Below, piece after piece: positions 22,156-34,819 of a stretch of DNA of 64,000 nt (the stretch's first letter is position 1; each line of letters starts with the position of its first letter). Location of the stretch: positions 16,272 to 80,271 of the forward strand of contig NW_006767453.1 in assembly GCF_000264995.1 (NCBI RefSeq), written 5' to 3'. Origin of the DNA: Punctularia strigosozonata HHB-11173 SS5 (Eukaryota; Basidiomycota; Agaricomycetes; Corticiales; Punctulariaceae). Position numbers and translations under genes: made by a program. The notes beneath the pieces are model-generated. The model saw nothing but the letters and a program-made list of their open reading frames with translations. It searched no databases and was not told the origin of the DNA.

Positions 22156-25100
22156 ATGGACGACAACGTCTGGGGAAACGCATGGGCCGCGCCGTCGTCG
22201 TCCGACCCGCCCCCGGTACCGCGGGCTACTGGCACTTCGTCGGCGACGCCGGACTGGTCCTCGCCGCACCGCGCGCTGCACGATGACTCTGAGGCCGACC
22301 TCTCTATGCCGGCATGGAGCCCGACGGCGGCCGTTGCTTGGGATGCAAGCACCGAGCTGCAGGGGTCGATATGGAGCGGGCCGGAACGTACCGCAGCTGC
22401 TTCGACTCCAAGTTGGACCGCGGGAGGGTTTGCGGGGATCACCCTCGGGAAGGGTTCAGAAAATGAGGAGGACGGTGTTGAAGACGATGTACTTGAAGAT
22501 ATGGAGGACACCCATGCCAGTTCTGATCCGCCAACACCAAGCGTTGTAGAAGATGCATGGAGTCCACCACCAGTAGCTGCTGTTACATCCACTCTAGAAG
22601 ATGCCTGGGTCTCGTCCGCCGTACCCGAAATGGCTGCCGTTCCGGACGCATGGTCACCTACTCCCGACTCGTCTGCATTATCCACTGCTTTGCCTACGAG
22701 CCCGTTCGCTACGGACGAACGCACCGACGAGCAAGAGGCTAAAGACGATGGAGAGGAGGACGCGGAACACGACGCTTGGGTCGCTGGCACCCCGCACGTC
22801 CCTGATCCCGACGCAGATGCAGGACCCGACGCGTGGGGGGCCTCTTGGGACACGGCCGCGCCCGCCGGCGAGCACGTTTCGTCCTCTCATTCGGGGGAAG
22901 CGCCTCTGGACGAATGGGAGCGCGCGCGCATGGAGAAGGAAAAGCGCGACCGACGCATCGTGCGTGCTGCTTTGATCTTCATTTACCTCGCTCATGCGGG
23001 CACCATGAAATGCGCATATAGCCACCCGATCTTCTCCAAGCCATACTCGATCAGTGTACCGAACTGTGCGAGAAGCTCTGGCCGGGTGAATACGTTACAG
23101 CCGACGACTCAGATGCAGGCTCAATTTCGGCTGATTTCAGCTCCATACCACAATTGTATGTCCTATCGCTCCCCCCTACGCATATACTCACTCAACTCCT
23201 CTCTAGCGACCACCTAATCTCCGTCATCCTCCCCACTCCACTCGCCCCGCTCGCACCTCCTCTCAAGATAGGCCAAACGGCTACCTTCCGCGCTCAGCTG
23301 AACGCCCTCAAAGCGACGCGGTATTCTCCACTGGCCCGCCGCTCCCCGCTTTCTCATCTCGCACACGCCAATCCCGCGTGGGAGGTCGCATTGCGCTCGT
23401 CCGGGAAGGGCAAGGAGGATGCAGATGCAGACGTGCCGACGGGGTGGCGCATAGTGGAGAAGAAGGAGGAGAAGGAGGGTGAGAAGAAGGAGGAGGGTGA
23501 GAAGCGGCGCGGCGGGCTGCTCTCCTTTTGGGGCCGGAGGAAGACGGCGTCAACGGTGGAGGGTGAGGCGAAGGCGCCGCCATCGCCTACGCGATCAGAG
23601 TCGGAGAAAGGCAGCATCGCGTCCAAAGCGAATTCGCCGACCGCCTCCCCGCGACCCAGCATCGCGGGCTCGCGTCCTGGCTCGAGTATCGACATACCTA
23701 TGTCCATCCCTGGACGCTCGTCGACGCCAGTCGCAGTCTCCTCCCCGCTCACAAACGTCGCCTCACCCCCTCTTTCCTCCGCCCCGCCACTCGAAGAAAA
23801 ACCTCGCGCGCCCGACTTCTTCACCGATCCTCCCGCCGAAGCTTCTTCCGCTTCGCCATCCGGACCCGCGCCCGCAGCAGCGCCGTCCGCCGTCTCCCGC
23901 TTCCTGGGCCGCTTTTCCCGCTCGTCCGCCTCCTCGTCCTCGTCCTCGCCGCGCAACTCCATCGCGCTATCAGCCGACGATCTCGACGTTTTGCAAGACA
24001 TCGTCCCGTCCTGGTCGGATAAGGACGGTGACGACGACGAACCATTGGCACTCAGAGCGCTAACCGGGATGATTGAGAGCAAGCCCGTCCCACTGCCCAA
24101 GCCGTTAGCGCCTCCGCCTGGATCGGGCCTAGGCGTTGCTAAGCCCGGGAAGCCGCAGGTCCCTATGCTTCCACCGCCTCTAGCCCCCACGCCAGCGGTG
24201 TCGTCCCGACCGCAGACGCCAGTGGTCTCTCCGCTATCAGCCACCGCCTCCTCTTCCTCAAGAGCTCAGACGCCCATACTAGCACCTCCACCGAACGCTC
24301 TCCCGACCTCCTTTATGTCACCTCCAGCTTCCGGCTCCTCCGCCACGCCAACACCCGGCACCGCAAGCCTCTTTGACGACTTCGACGATTTCACCGACTT
24401 CCACTCCCCGCCCCCTCCACCGTCCCATTCCTCTGGCCAAAATCCTCCCGTAGCCACTTCCACCGCCTCCTTCCCCTCCTTCTCCTCATCCGCTTTCGAT
24501 GACTTCGCCGACTTCGCCTCGGCCCCGGCGCCTTCCTCGTCTTCCTCTTCGTCCCTGCACCCGCTCCCCACCCTCCCCTCGTCGTCATACTCCTCTGGGT
24601 CGTTTGCCGACTCGTCGTCGACATCCGCGCTCGTCCCAGGCGCCGGATCGCACCCTGGTATCGGGCCCGCACCCCATGCCGCCCGGCCTCCCGTGGCTAG
24701 CGCAGACCTGGACGGATTTGATGACTTCGACGACTTCGTAAGCTCGCCCGGTGCGCGCACGCCGACCACGGCAGACGCGACTCCGACCGTGCCCCCGCCC
24801 AGCTCGTGGCAAAGCCATGGTAGTCTGAACGGCGAAAGGGCTGGCCCCGGTGGGAGGAGGGCGACGGTCGTCGCGCTCCCCTCGGAGATCGTCAACTCGG
24901 AGCGCGAGATGCACATCCGCCGACAGTCCGAGACGCAAGCTCGAGCGTCCGCCTCTCCGTCGCCACCACCCTGGGGGAGACCATCAATGCCGGCGGGAAG
25001 CGCACCGTCGAGGATCTCTCGAAAGGTGGAGCCAGCTGCTGCGCGGACAACAACTATCTTGTCGCCTCCGCTCGCGAATTCAAGCAATTCTTCGATACCC

Positions 25101-26390
25101 AGAATATTGTCTCCTCCGCCCGGGAACGCGAGTAGGTCATCAACGCCAGGGATCCTCCCACCGCCGCCCGGTAGATCATCTACGCCCGGTATTCTGCCAC
25201 CTCCGCCTGGTAGTTCAGCAAGGTTGCATAGCCAGCGCATATCAGTTATGAACCTGCTCGACGATGAGCCTCTCGTTTCAGCCTCCAACGTCACACCACT
25301 GCCTTCCCAAAACGCCTCTTCCGTCACCTCGGCCTTCGACCTCTTCGACCTCCCCTCGTCCGGTCCTCTAGGCAGCACACGCGGCGTCCCTCCGAAGGAC
25401 AGCCCTCCTCCACCTCTCACCCCGCCCTCGCACTCTCCGCCCTTGCGCCCTATATCCAACTCGCCGCATGGCCGCGCGCCGCCCGCGCTCTCGCCGCACG
25501 CCCGTCGCCCGTCGCGCGCCGTCAACCACGCGCGCGCGGCAAGCCTCGTCGAGACCGCTGCCGCCCACGCGGGGCGCTGGCCACGCCTGCCCGACACCCC
25601 CGCGACCCCCACAAGCCCCACGGCCCCCGCGCTCCCGCCGCCTCCGGGCGCATCCGGATCGCTTCTCGCGCTCTCGCAGAGCGCGGCGAGCGGATTGAAC
25701 GGCCTCGGGACCGGCTCGGGGCCCGGTGGTATGAGCGGGTCCCAATCAATGCCCGCGGGAGTAGGCGGAACGGTCGACTTCTTTGAAGACGCGTGGGCGG
25801 ATCCTACCGCTCCACTGCCTTCCGCTCCGGAGCAGCACCAGCGCCAGCACCAGCAGGTTCAGCCCATCCCGAAGATGGTTACCCCGGCGCTCGCACGCAA
25901 AGCGGATCACGTCCCGATGCTCAACCTTCTACAAGATTCGCGCGCAAAGACCGGGCAGCGGTGGCCGGCGCCACCATCGCCGCTCCCGGGCGTGCTCGCG
26001 CCACCGCCAGGATTCAATCCGGCTGCGGCCCAAGCCCAACAAGACGAGGGCGATCTGCTCGGGGACGGGACCGCGAACGGATCAGATGGCGTCGATGCCG
26101 GCAAAACACCTCGAGCGACGTCACCGCCCATGGCTGCCGGTTTTCCGGCGTTGGGCCCACCGCCGGGGTTCAAGTCGCCGCCGTTAGGGAGCGCCGCGCT
26201 GAGCATGGCTGCTTCTCCACCTTCGGGTCCGGGGACCGCCGCCTTTGGATTGTTTACGTCGCCGTCCGGGCCGTCTTTGGGCGCTCCGTCGCTCGTGCTT
26301 CCTGCGAAAGCGAACGGGACCCCTGCGACCTCTGATAAAGGTGGAGGAGGTTTATCGGCGCAGGATCTGTCGTTCTTTGAGGGTTTGTGA
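22156..26390 (+). CDS. Large disordered protein with DAW and DFxDF motifs
   Basis: Three exons (22156-22959, 23022-23155, 23207-26390) give 1373 residues. I do not recognise a named family. The first 235 residues carry repeated Trp boxes (VWGNAW, EDAWSPPP, EDAWVSS, PDAWSPTP, HDAWVAG, PDAWGASWD). A conserved-looking ordered segment crosses exons 1-3 (DLLQAILDQCTELCEKLWPG, HLISVILPTPL, FRAQLNALKATRYSPL). The rest is Pro/Ser/Ala-rich with acidic-aromatic boxes: FDDFDDFTDF, FDDFADFA, GFDDFDDFV, DFFEDAWAD and the last residues LSFFEGL, plus LNLLDD and LNLLQDS. Such boxes resemble peptides bound by clathrin-adaptor ear domains (aftiphilin, yeast Laa2), so a role in Golgi or endosome traffic is an inference. 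The large antisense open frames across this exon are shadows of biased codon use. Confidence 0.75.
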
Positions 26391-26629
26391 TCTTCTGTTT
26401 ATATCCATCTGAATGCAATGATGTTCTGGCCTCAAAAATAACATTTTAAGAGCTCGTCAAGGTTAAACACCGGGATCGCATGCGGATTTGTATTATCGCT
26501 ATAAGTGATGATATACGATCTTCACGTTTCCATTCCGTATGATAGTACAATTCTAATACAAGGCGAAGTCAATAGCGATACATTGAAAGATTGCTCCAGA
26601 TAACGGATGAGTGATGCAGATGATAAGGC

Positions 26630-27781
26630 TTAAGCCTCGTCATCGCCCAGTATTTGTTTGATACCTGAAAAATCAATCTCAGCACCCTGACACGACGCGG
26701 GGTATATGTGTGCTCACGGCTGATGATGTTGAGATACGCCACGGACGCGGGGCTCTCGGGATATTCGTCCAGAAAGCTGACGCCATAGTCCGCACTCTTG
26801 CCGATCCTCGGATCAAGAGGGACACTCCCCAACAATTCCAAACCAGTCTCCTCCGCGAGCTTTTTCGCGCCACCGGTCGATGGCTTGAAGATCTGAGATT
26901 CGCCCTTACACGACGGGCATACAAACCCCGCCATGTTCTCAACGATCCCCAACACCCTAACTCCAACCTTCCGGCAAAAATCGATTTCTCTCCTCACGTC
27001 CTGAATAGCTACCTCCTGCGGCGTCGTGATCACGACCGCGCCGTCGATACCCGACTCCTTCAGAAACTGCACGACGCTCAGGTGCTCATCCGATGTGCCG
27101 GGAGGCGTGTCGACGAGGAGGTAATCGAGATCGCCCCAATCAACGTCCTTCAAGAACTGTGATATCAATCCGTTCTTCTTCGGGCCGCGCCACATGACGG
27201 CGGAGGAGGATGAAGGGAGAAGGTTGCCGACGGAGATGGCGCAAAGGTTATCCTGGACATAGATAGGTGACCAACCGGCGGCGGAGGAGTGAACTTGTTC
27301 GGAGGCAATACCGAACAGCGTCGGAATGGAGGGGCCACAAATATCGACGTCCATGATGCCGGCCTGCGCAATTGATTCATCAATGGACGACATGTGCAGA
27401 TAACGCGCGCCATGGCTTACTTGCGTGTTTTCATCTGCGGCGAACGCCCATCCGAGCTGCGCGGTGAACGTGGACTTGCCCACACCGCCTTTCCCTGACA
27501 AGATTAGGATCTTGCGCTTTACTCCCGCCATCCTCTCCCGGATCAATGGCAACGCCGGATCGGGACCCTTTGGGGTGTTCGACGCGCATATCTCTTGGTT
27601 CGCGCATCCCGCACATGCATCGGCCTTTCCGGCGAGGTCTGACTCAACACCCTGCGACGATTTGTGAGCGAACCTCCAGCAACATGATAATTGCTGCATA
27701 ACTCACAGGGCAATGCTCGGGGGCGTTCGAAGGAGCCCCTATGGGGTTTGGTACAGAACCAGCTGCCTGAACGGCAATCAT
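26630..27781 (-). CDS. NBP35: Cytosolic Fe-S cluster assembly scaffold Nbp35
   Basis: Four exons (27781-27707, 27651-27421, 27363-26718, 26664-26630) give 328 residues, the usual length. The N-terminal four-cysteine motif that separates Nbp35 from Cfd1 is complete across an intron: APEHC, then [13 protein letters not shown]. The deviant P-loop [43 protein letters not shown] and [11 protein letters not shown] (the bridging CxxC) follow. Nbp35 forms a complex with Cfd1 in the cytosol and nucleus and builds 4Fe-4S clusters for apoproteins such as DNA polymerases and Rli1. The start MIAVQAAG is the nearest ATG before the cysteine motif. It converges on the DAW gene with 239 bp between stops. Confidence 0.95.
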
Positions 27782-28009
27782 CCTTGGTATGGTGGTGGTC
27801 AAGGGTAGAAGCGAAGCGGATGCTTGGTGAGCAAAACACGTGGGTGAAAGGTACCGAAGCACCGCCGCAACAACGTGGGCTCGGATCACGGAGTTCGGCG
27901 TCCGTCATCTTCGGGCGGACCTGGCAATCGTCATCGTTGGACCGAACTCTTATCCACGACGCGGCAGCATCGCGGGACTCTCACACTCATCAACGTGCTC
28001 AGTTGATAG

Positions 28010-29610
28010 ATCACATATGTTGACGCTCATGCACATGGAGACTGGATTTTGGTGCCCGTCGCCGCGCAGCCTGGCATACTACTTGTAAGAATTGTAGCGG
28101 TTGTGCTCGGGGCGCTCTCGACGCTCTCAATAGCTGAGCGATCGGTGGACAGATGGCTGCAATCATCGGGCATATATGGGCTACACGACAATCAAGGACT
28201 TCGGAATATGCGCGGAGCAGCGGGGTTCTCGATGGATTGGAAAGATACGTGCGATGCCCGGAGGAGATGGATAGCGGACGCGACAGCACGATACACCATT
28301 GCAGAACCACGATAAGGAGTGGGGAAAGTGTAGAATGAATGAGAGTAGCGACGTGAAAGCCACGTTACTGGCCAAGAGAGCGGAGACGCCGAGATGGGCG
28401 CCTTCCCTCCTCGGCAATGCTCGATGCCCCGTTTCTATTTGCGCAGCATGATGTAGGGTACGAAGCTCGGCGGGAAACCTTACTCGATGCTCCGTGGAGC
28501 CCCTGATCAGACGTATTTCAGATCCCTGCGGAGTCCACAGACACGCGCGCGATGAAGACATACCAGGAAATTCATCTCGCCTTTGAACCACCGCACGACG
28601 CAGGGGTAGCCGTAGCGCTCGAAGGCTGAGCGATGTTGTGGATCGGGACGGCGACGGTCGGCTTGCGCTTGGCCAGCCAGAGTGGGTTCGGCACAGCTTT
28701 GTTCGTCGCATCCCGACCAGAGGTCGGGGAGGATGAAAGAGATTCGGGTTTGGGCTGGTTCATCGCGAGTCAAATGTCAATGAAAGAATCTGCCCGTTCA
28801 GGTGGTGGACAACTTGTATTTATGCAGATGAAGATTTGCGTCAGGTGGTCCTCGAACTCATAAAGCAGCTTCCAGGACTGAACAAGAACGGGTGTCGGAG
28901 ATCCTTCTTTTGACGAAGGAATTCAACTGCTCATCTGCTCGTGAGCACATCTTGATAGGACCATACTGCCATGCATAGGAGAGGACTCCGGGATTAGAGC
29001 CTTGAAATGGGCGCGGTACAGGTAACTTGTTGTTTGAGGTTATTTGGAAGTCGATAACTTTCCGCAAGGTCTCCACAGCCTCATGGACCTCGAGGAACAA
29101 CAGCTTGAGAGCGTTTCCCAGGCAGTCCTCAATCATCAACTCGCTGCTCTATCGCCATGCAGACGTAACCTACGTACATCTCGGAAACGAGTCAGGAGAT
29201 GCTTTTAGACAGTTTCCACACACGACGACACAAAACTTGGAGATTCCACTCGCCCAGACGATGATAGCTACCGGTCAGCGAGAGATATGGCAGCGGCAGC
29301 GGTCTCCTGGGCATCGCCGAATACTCGCGCGTGCGAGAACGGATACAGCGGAATCCAGACTTGCAGAGGCTCCTTCTGCGTCGTCATGCGAACGATTTCT
29401 GACATGAGTCCCTGGAGAAGCTTCTCTTGACGTGCTGCGACAAGGAAGGATCCGGTTGCATCCCAGTGAGAAAAGCGGCGACGAAGCTAGAGTGCGCAGC
29501 ATCAACGGACGGCCCGAGAATTAATTCGATCGCGGGGTGAGCGCACAAAGCTAGACCAAATAGATTATATCTGAGAGTTGTCGAGCAGAAGAAAGTAGTG
29601 AGATGCAAGA
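28010..29610 (-). pseudogene. Decayed unknown gene, copy 1 of a tandem duplication
   Basis: This stretch matches 30000-31640 in the same order, at an offset drifting from about 1880 to 2060 bp. Matching blocks include 28572-28763 (frame MNQPKPESLSSS...), with a donor GTATGT at 28565-28560 in the place where copy 2 has GTAAGC; the block around 28150-28290 (LLRASHVSFQSIEN); and 29060-29100. No frame stays open through all blocks, so both copies look non-functional or are not protein-coding. I do not recognise the family. Limits are approximate. Confidence 0.4.
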
Positions 29611-29999
29611 GAGATCATAACGCCTGTGCACCGTGCATGCAACTTGGAACCAACCGCAAGACAAAACGCGACGGCGCCACCACGATGTTTGTTCCGCTAC
29701 CTAGGTCCCGCTATATCTAAATGATGAATCTGCCATGAAGTCAGTACTTTACATAATACTTACTGTTGCAACGTCGAACGGCCAAAAGCATACGTGTGTC
29801 ACAGGGACTGATAAGGACCGTCACCCATCAGGCACCGGAACCAAAACAGACTTCAGTCGTTGTATCCAGGCCACATGGCGTACCCAGTAGTTAATCGGGC
29901 CTCGGAGGTTTCGACAAGTACCCCCGCTGAACTCACGGTCGACACAGCACGCGACTGATACTGGGACTGAACACCTTCCAAGGATCTGTAGGGTGCCAA

Positions 30000-31640
30000 A
30001 GAATACTCCATGCGGGTCCAACCTGCGTCAACAACCCGTTTCCCGGAAGCCGACCAATCGATGGGCAGATGACTGCGATGTTCGAGCGGTCATGATGTAC
30101 GAGTGGAATAGGCGGAGTGGCGGCGTTCTCGACGAATTGGAGAAAGACATGTGATACACGGAGGAGACGGGTGGCGGACGAGAGCACGAGGTTATCGGCG
30201 CCATAGCAGAACCACGATAAGGCACGGATAACTTAAGAACGTGCGACCAGAGTGGCCGCTCCGAGAACGCGGATACTCGGAAATGGGCGCGTCCCGCTCC
30301 GGGATTTTCTATTTGCGTAGCATCCTGTCATAGGGTATTGAACATCGAGGATCAACCCTTCGCCGCACTACGCCGAGCCCTAATCGAACAGGGTTCAGAT
30401 TTATATTAAGGACGCAGAAGCATGCACGATGGAGGCTTACAAGGGGATTCACTGCGCCCCCGAACAGCCTGCGCATGATGCAGGGAGGGCCATGGTGCTT
30501 GAAGGTTTGGCGATGTTGCGCGTCGGGGCGGCGACACACGGCTCACGCATGACCAGCCAGAGCAGGTCGGTCGCAGCTCCGTTCGTCTGATCAGCGCTAA
30601 AGGCCGAGGAGGAGGAGACAGACTTGGGTATGGGCTGGCTCATCGTAAGTCGAGTGCAAATGGGAGAATGCTGGGGCGCGACTCTGGTATTTATGCGTTT
30701 GAACGCCGGCGTGAGGCGATCATAAACATAGGTTTATCATCGCCATAAGGTGCGTCCTGGCTACTTCGTCTTGGACAACAGCAACCCAACGTCTGGCGAG
30801 GGCCTGGACAATGACGATCACTGGAAGGACATGATTGGACAGGAGTTGACGCAGTGCCGGGCTCGGGCTTATTGGAGCGGGAGCGCCCCGGGTCCACATG
30901 AGCCTGGGCAGAGTCGCGTTCAGCATTCACGCCCAAGAGGGCTTCTGAGAAGAATGAGGACACGTGCCTGCAGTCCTAAGCTCGACCAAGCTACCAGCTC
31001 TGCAACTTCTCGAACCTGGTTTACGTCGTACTGTACAGCAATGCAATGGAGAGAACCTCGGAAGTAGCCTCCGAGGTGAGCGATGTTCTATTAGGATGCA
31101 AGTTTGAAGTCGAGAAATTTGCTGCGAAGCCTCTACAGCTTCCATGGACCTCGGTTCAGGATAGGTCGACAACGAGCATGCCACGGAGGAGTTCTCCGGT
31201 CGCCGATATACTGTATACTGCTACGGACACCTAAGCTATACACTTCGTGTGAGGCTGGCAAGCTAGAATATGCTTACAAACACAGTGCGCTCCGGCTGGG
31301 ACGTTGATAGCTTTCGGTCAATGATCATCCACATCCCAAGGAATCGTCGGAGATCTGATGGATTTTGGGGCCACAGTTAGCATCCGTATCTATAGGGTTG
31401 GACTCAGTCGGCTTTTGGTCCTTCGCGATTCGGGCATTTCAGTGAGCGAAAGGAGAACGACGGAGTGCAGCATCAACGTTGTGTCCCAGCAAACTGGCCA
31501 ATCGTGCGGTGAGTGCGAAGTTGGATTGTGAATTTAAACTCGGCGAGCAGCAATCCAGAACAGCAAGAAGTCAGGGGAAGTTCATGATGCCAATGTATGC
31601 GAAGTTCGCGAACACCCACTCGAGAGGACGGCGCTGCGCT
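30000..31640 (-). pseudogene. Decayed unknown gene, copy 2 of a tandem duplication
   Basis: Partner of 28010-29610. Blocks: 30449-30643 (frame MSQPIPKSVSSSS...), a donor GTAAGC right after it, 30050-30190 (LLRVSHVFLQFVEN), 31130-31150 and 31460-31510. Homologous stretches are clear by eye but interrupted by indels that change frame between the copies, so the duplication is old. Unknown family. Confidence 0.4.
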
Positions 31641-34600
31641 CTCCGTCAGAGCGGACTGTTTGTGTACGTTTGGTGACCGGCTCTTGCCGGCGCTTTCGTG
31701 CTGCCGTAGTGATCAGCGCTCAGCCTTCAGGTCATCCTAAGGTCATCGTGTGTTGCGGGGAACTATCACATTCCGTCTTGGGATTGTTTCGACAGCGTAT
31801 ACCGGGGCTCTGGTAATGCATCCAGCATATGCAGAACTCAACTGTGGAGCTCGAAAGGGCAGGTATACGATCAATAAGGGTACATGGGTGCCTGATCATC
31901 GCTCCTCTGATCCACTTAATGCAAGCTATTGACCTCAGATTACGTGATTTTGAATTTCAGCCTGCTCTATGAGCTGTCGCAACGAGGCAGGACAGGAGCA
32001 AAAATTCAGGAGAAACTGCGGGGACGGCAAGCGCAAACCGGTGGCTATGAGGGGCTGCGGTTAGGCGCCGTGTTTCTCGGCGATGACCCTAATCGTCCAA
32101 CGTTTCCACCAACGATACGGTCCCTCGGGCGTTTTGTGGGATTCCTTGACAGACATTGTTACCAACAAACGGGACTTGGATATTACCGAAAGCAACGCCT
32201 CGGAGCGGGTCAACAGGCGGGTGTTACGGCATCACTCAGACTCATTCGATAGCTCATATCCGAGAGAGTATAAGGCCGGCGATAGACAGGTATGCATCCA
32301 AACAAATGTGATTATTCGCAACTTTTTATATCAGACTTCAGCGACTGTCTATTGCACCGAGACCTCCTCCGAAGGGTTACAAATGTTTGCATTGCTTCCG
32401 AGACGTGAGGTTTCATAGAATGGGATGTGATCCGTTCCTGCTTCGCTTGGAGCTTACCATTCCGTCACCATTATCTCTCCTCCGAATGATAAGCACGGTT
32501 TCACATACACGGCTAGTGAATGCGTCCGAAGATCAACCAAAGGAATGACTTCCTTTCTCCCGTGCAGGATTGACCATGCGTTCAGTGGTATAAACATAGC
32601 CGGTTTGCTCACATAGCCTTCTTCCTCTACGGTCTTTCGAGTATTAGGTAGTTCTTTCCTGTCATTCTCTGCATCACCCCCGACGGAGCGCCATTCTGCC
32701 GCGAAAGGCAGAGACTCTTTGACCTCCATATCCCTGACTTCGTCGCCTTCAAGATGCAGATCCATATTTGCGATCACCTCGTCATGCACAGCAACTCCAG
32801 GTAGAGCAGGACGCTGTCGTCCGAAAACTCATATACTTGTTGGGAAAGTCGGGCGACCCACGTCAGTACTCCGAGGGCCACTCCTTCTCTGCCTGTCATC
32901 TGCCGGTTAGTAACATCGGTTGTATACTTAATTCACACCTGACGCTCTCCCAGACATCGTGCCACTCGGAAGGCAAGGCTGTTCCGCCGCCTGTGATCGC
33001 GCCGCAGTCAAAGCAGTAGCCTGTCAACCTCAAGATTGGCGCCCAAATTTGCGCTAACCATGTAATTCCCCTGGTGACATAGCGGGGAAGGTGGGTCGGC
33101 TATATGATCTATTGCGCCGTCAGTTTATTGTGTATGACTGCTACGGCGGCGATGGTGACAGACGACGAGAATATATCGACAGCTAGACAGAAACTGTACA
33201 GGAGGACGTATCAAACTGATGAAAAACGCGGGAACGGTGAAAATATGATTGAGTAGCGGGAACACCTGATCTGCCGTTTTGGTCGGCCAAAGAGAGCCCG
33301 ATAATTTCGCATTCCTTCAATATTGTCGCAATCACAGCCAATTGTATGGAGTATCAACTGCCAAGCCCAAAGATGAGTTCTGAGGCGTTATTTCTGGACT
33401 TCCTCGTCAGTGTGTCGGCAAACATATGCGGGCCTTCTGTCGGCAAAGGAGTCTGTCAATACTTTAGCTTATCAGAATCAGTACATTCTATGTGGCGGCG
33501 ACGAAGTTCAGCATGGTCGCCGGAGCGCTCCGCCGACACCTGCAATACGTACGTGTCTTCGGTGTATCGCCTTGAGCATCCAAGAAAGAAGCATTGTGCC
33601 TGAAGAGAGCATGGGTCATAGCATATCAATCAGTGCTGGGGCATCGACCACGTTCCATCGATCCAGACTTCAGCACTTGCAAGCACGAATTCATTGCCAC
33701 GGAATTTCGTTAGAAGACGGTCGACGGACCTCGTAAGGCACGCCATATGCGAGCCTTGATAGGAAACTCCTTACAGACGCCCGACCCAGATGAACGGGAC
33801 AGAGGTCTGTAAGCCGCTCCCGGAAGTCCAGCACCGCTAGCGTCGGAAACGGGGTGGAGAGACAACGGTAAACCCATTTCGCTGTGTTTCCGACGGGGAG
33901 TCTCATGACCGTAGTCTTCCTGTTCCTTGGTGCAGACCCAAATAGCGCCCACGTCCTGGTCGGCTCCAGGTACAAGCCAGACAGAAGCTGGTACTATCCA
34001 TTTGAGAAACGAAAGTCCCGAAGTTGGGTGAGAATAAACGGCATCCGTCTCAACGTTGCCGCGATATCGCGGCTGTCGTCACGGGGGTTGCGTGTGACAG
34101 GACGACAGCGCTGGCGTGACATTCAAACAATTTCCTGTATTCGGCGTCACTGATCTTGCTCCGGACCATCGTCGCCGCAACGTCCGAAAGGCTCCTGGCA
34201 TCCACGACGGATTTGCAGTGGCGCATCTGCTGGTTATGTTAGGTGGGCTTCACGATCTACAACGTGTCATCGAATGACACCCTAGCTGAAGGTACGCTGG
34301 CCGTAACGGACATGGCAAACGACGTTGCGAACAGTTCTATATCATCACGGTCGTCCCCATTGTAGAAATGGAGGTGCATGTGTCTCGATGAAAGTCGTCC
34401 CCTGACGCCGATAGCTTTGCTCGGTCCTCTTTCACTCACCAACATTAACGTTCACCGTACTCACGACGCTGGGTATCGGTGTTCCGCTGGGACGGCGCAA
34501 ACTCTGATTGGGACTTTTGTCCCGTTTCCGAATTCGCGATCGAGGACAAAATCAGAGCACGATTTTGGAATACTGTACAAGCTTATCGCGGAATGGAAGC

Positions 34601-34819
34601 AGATAGGGAGGTAGGTAGATTACCGGGCACGGTCCCTAAACAGGAACAGCCGTGCACTCCAGTGTTTCACCGCTTTTGTGGACTAAAAGAGCCGTCACAC
34701 CAGATGCCTACGCTGGTGCATCTCCTTCAAACTTTGAAATCGCGTGGCGATGCGTAGACTATAAAACCACCTCTGTACTGGTCCGGATCACTCACCCTTT
34801 TACCTCCACCGAAGCCGTC
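31641..34819. other. Gene-free or unrecognised stretch
   Basis: Short open frames only. The longest plausible ones are on the minus strand at 32454-32789 (acidic, VKESLPFAAEW) and 33691-33975; neither has an ATG-led multi-exon context or motif that I recognise. Confidence 0.4.

Noticed and set aside
24266-25621. 451-codon open frame on the minus strand
   Set aside because: It lies wholly antisense to the long third exon of the DAW protein. Its Gly/Ser/Glu composition is what the reverse complement of Pro/Ser-rich codons gives. No intron or motif supports it.
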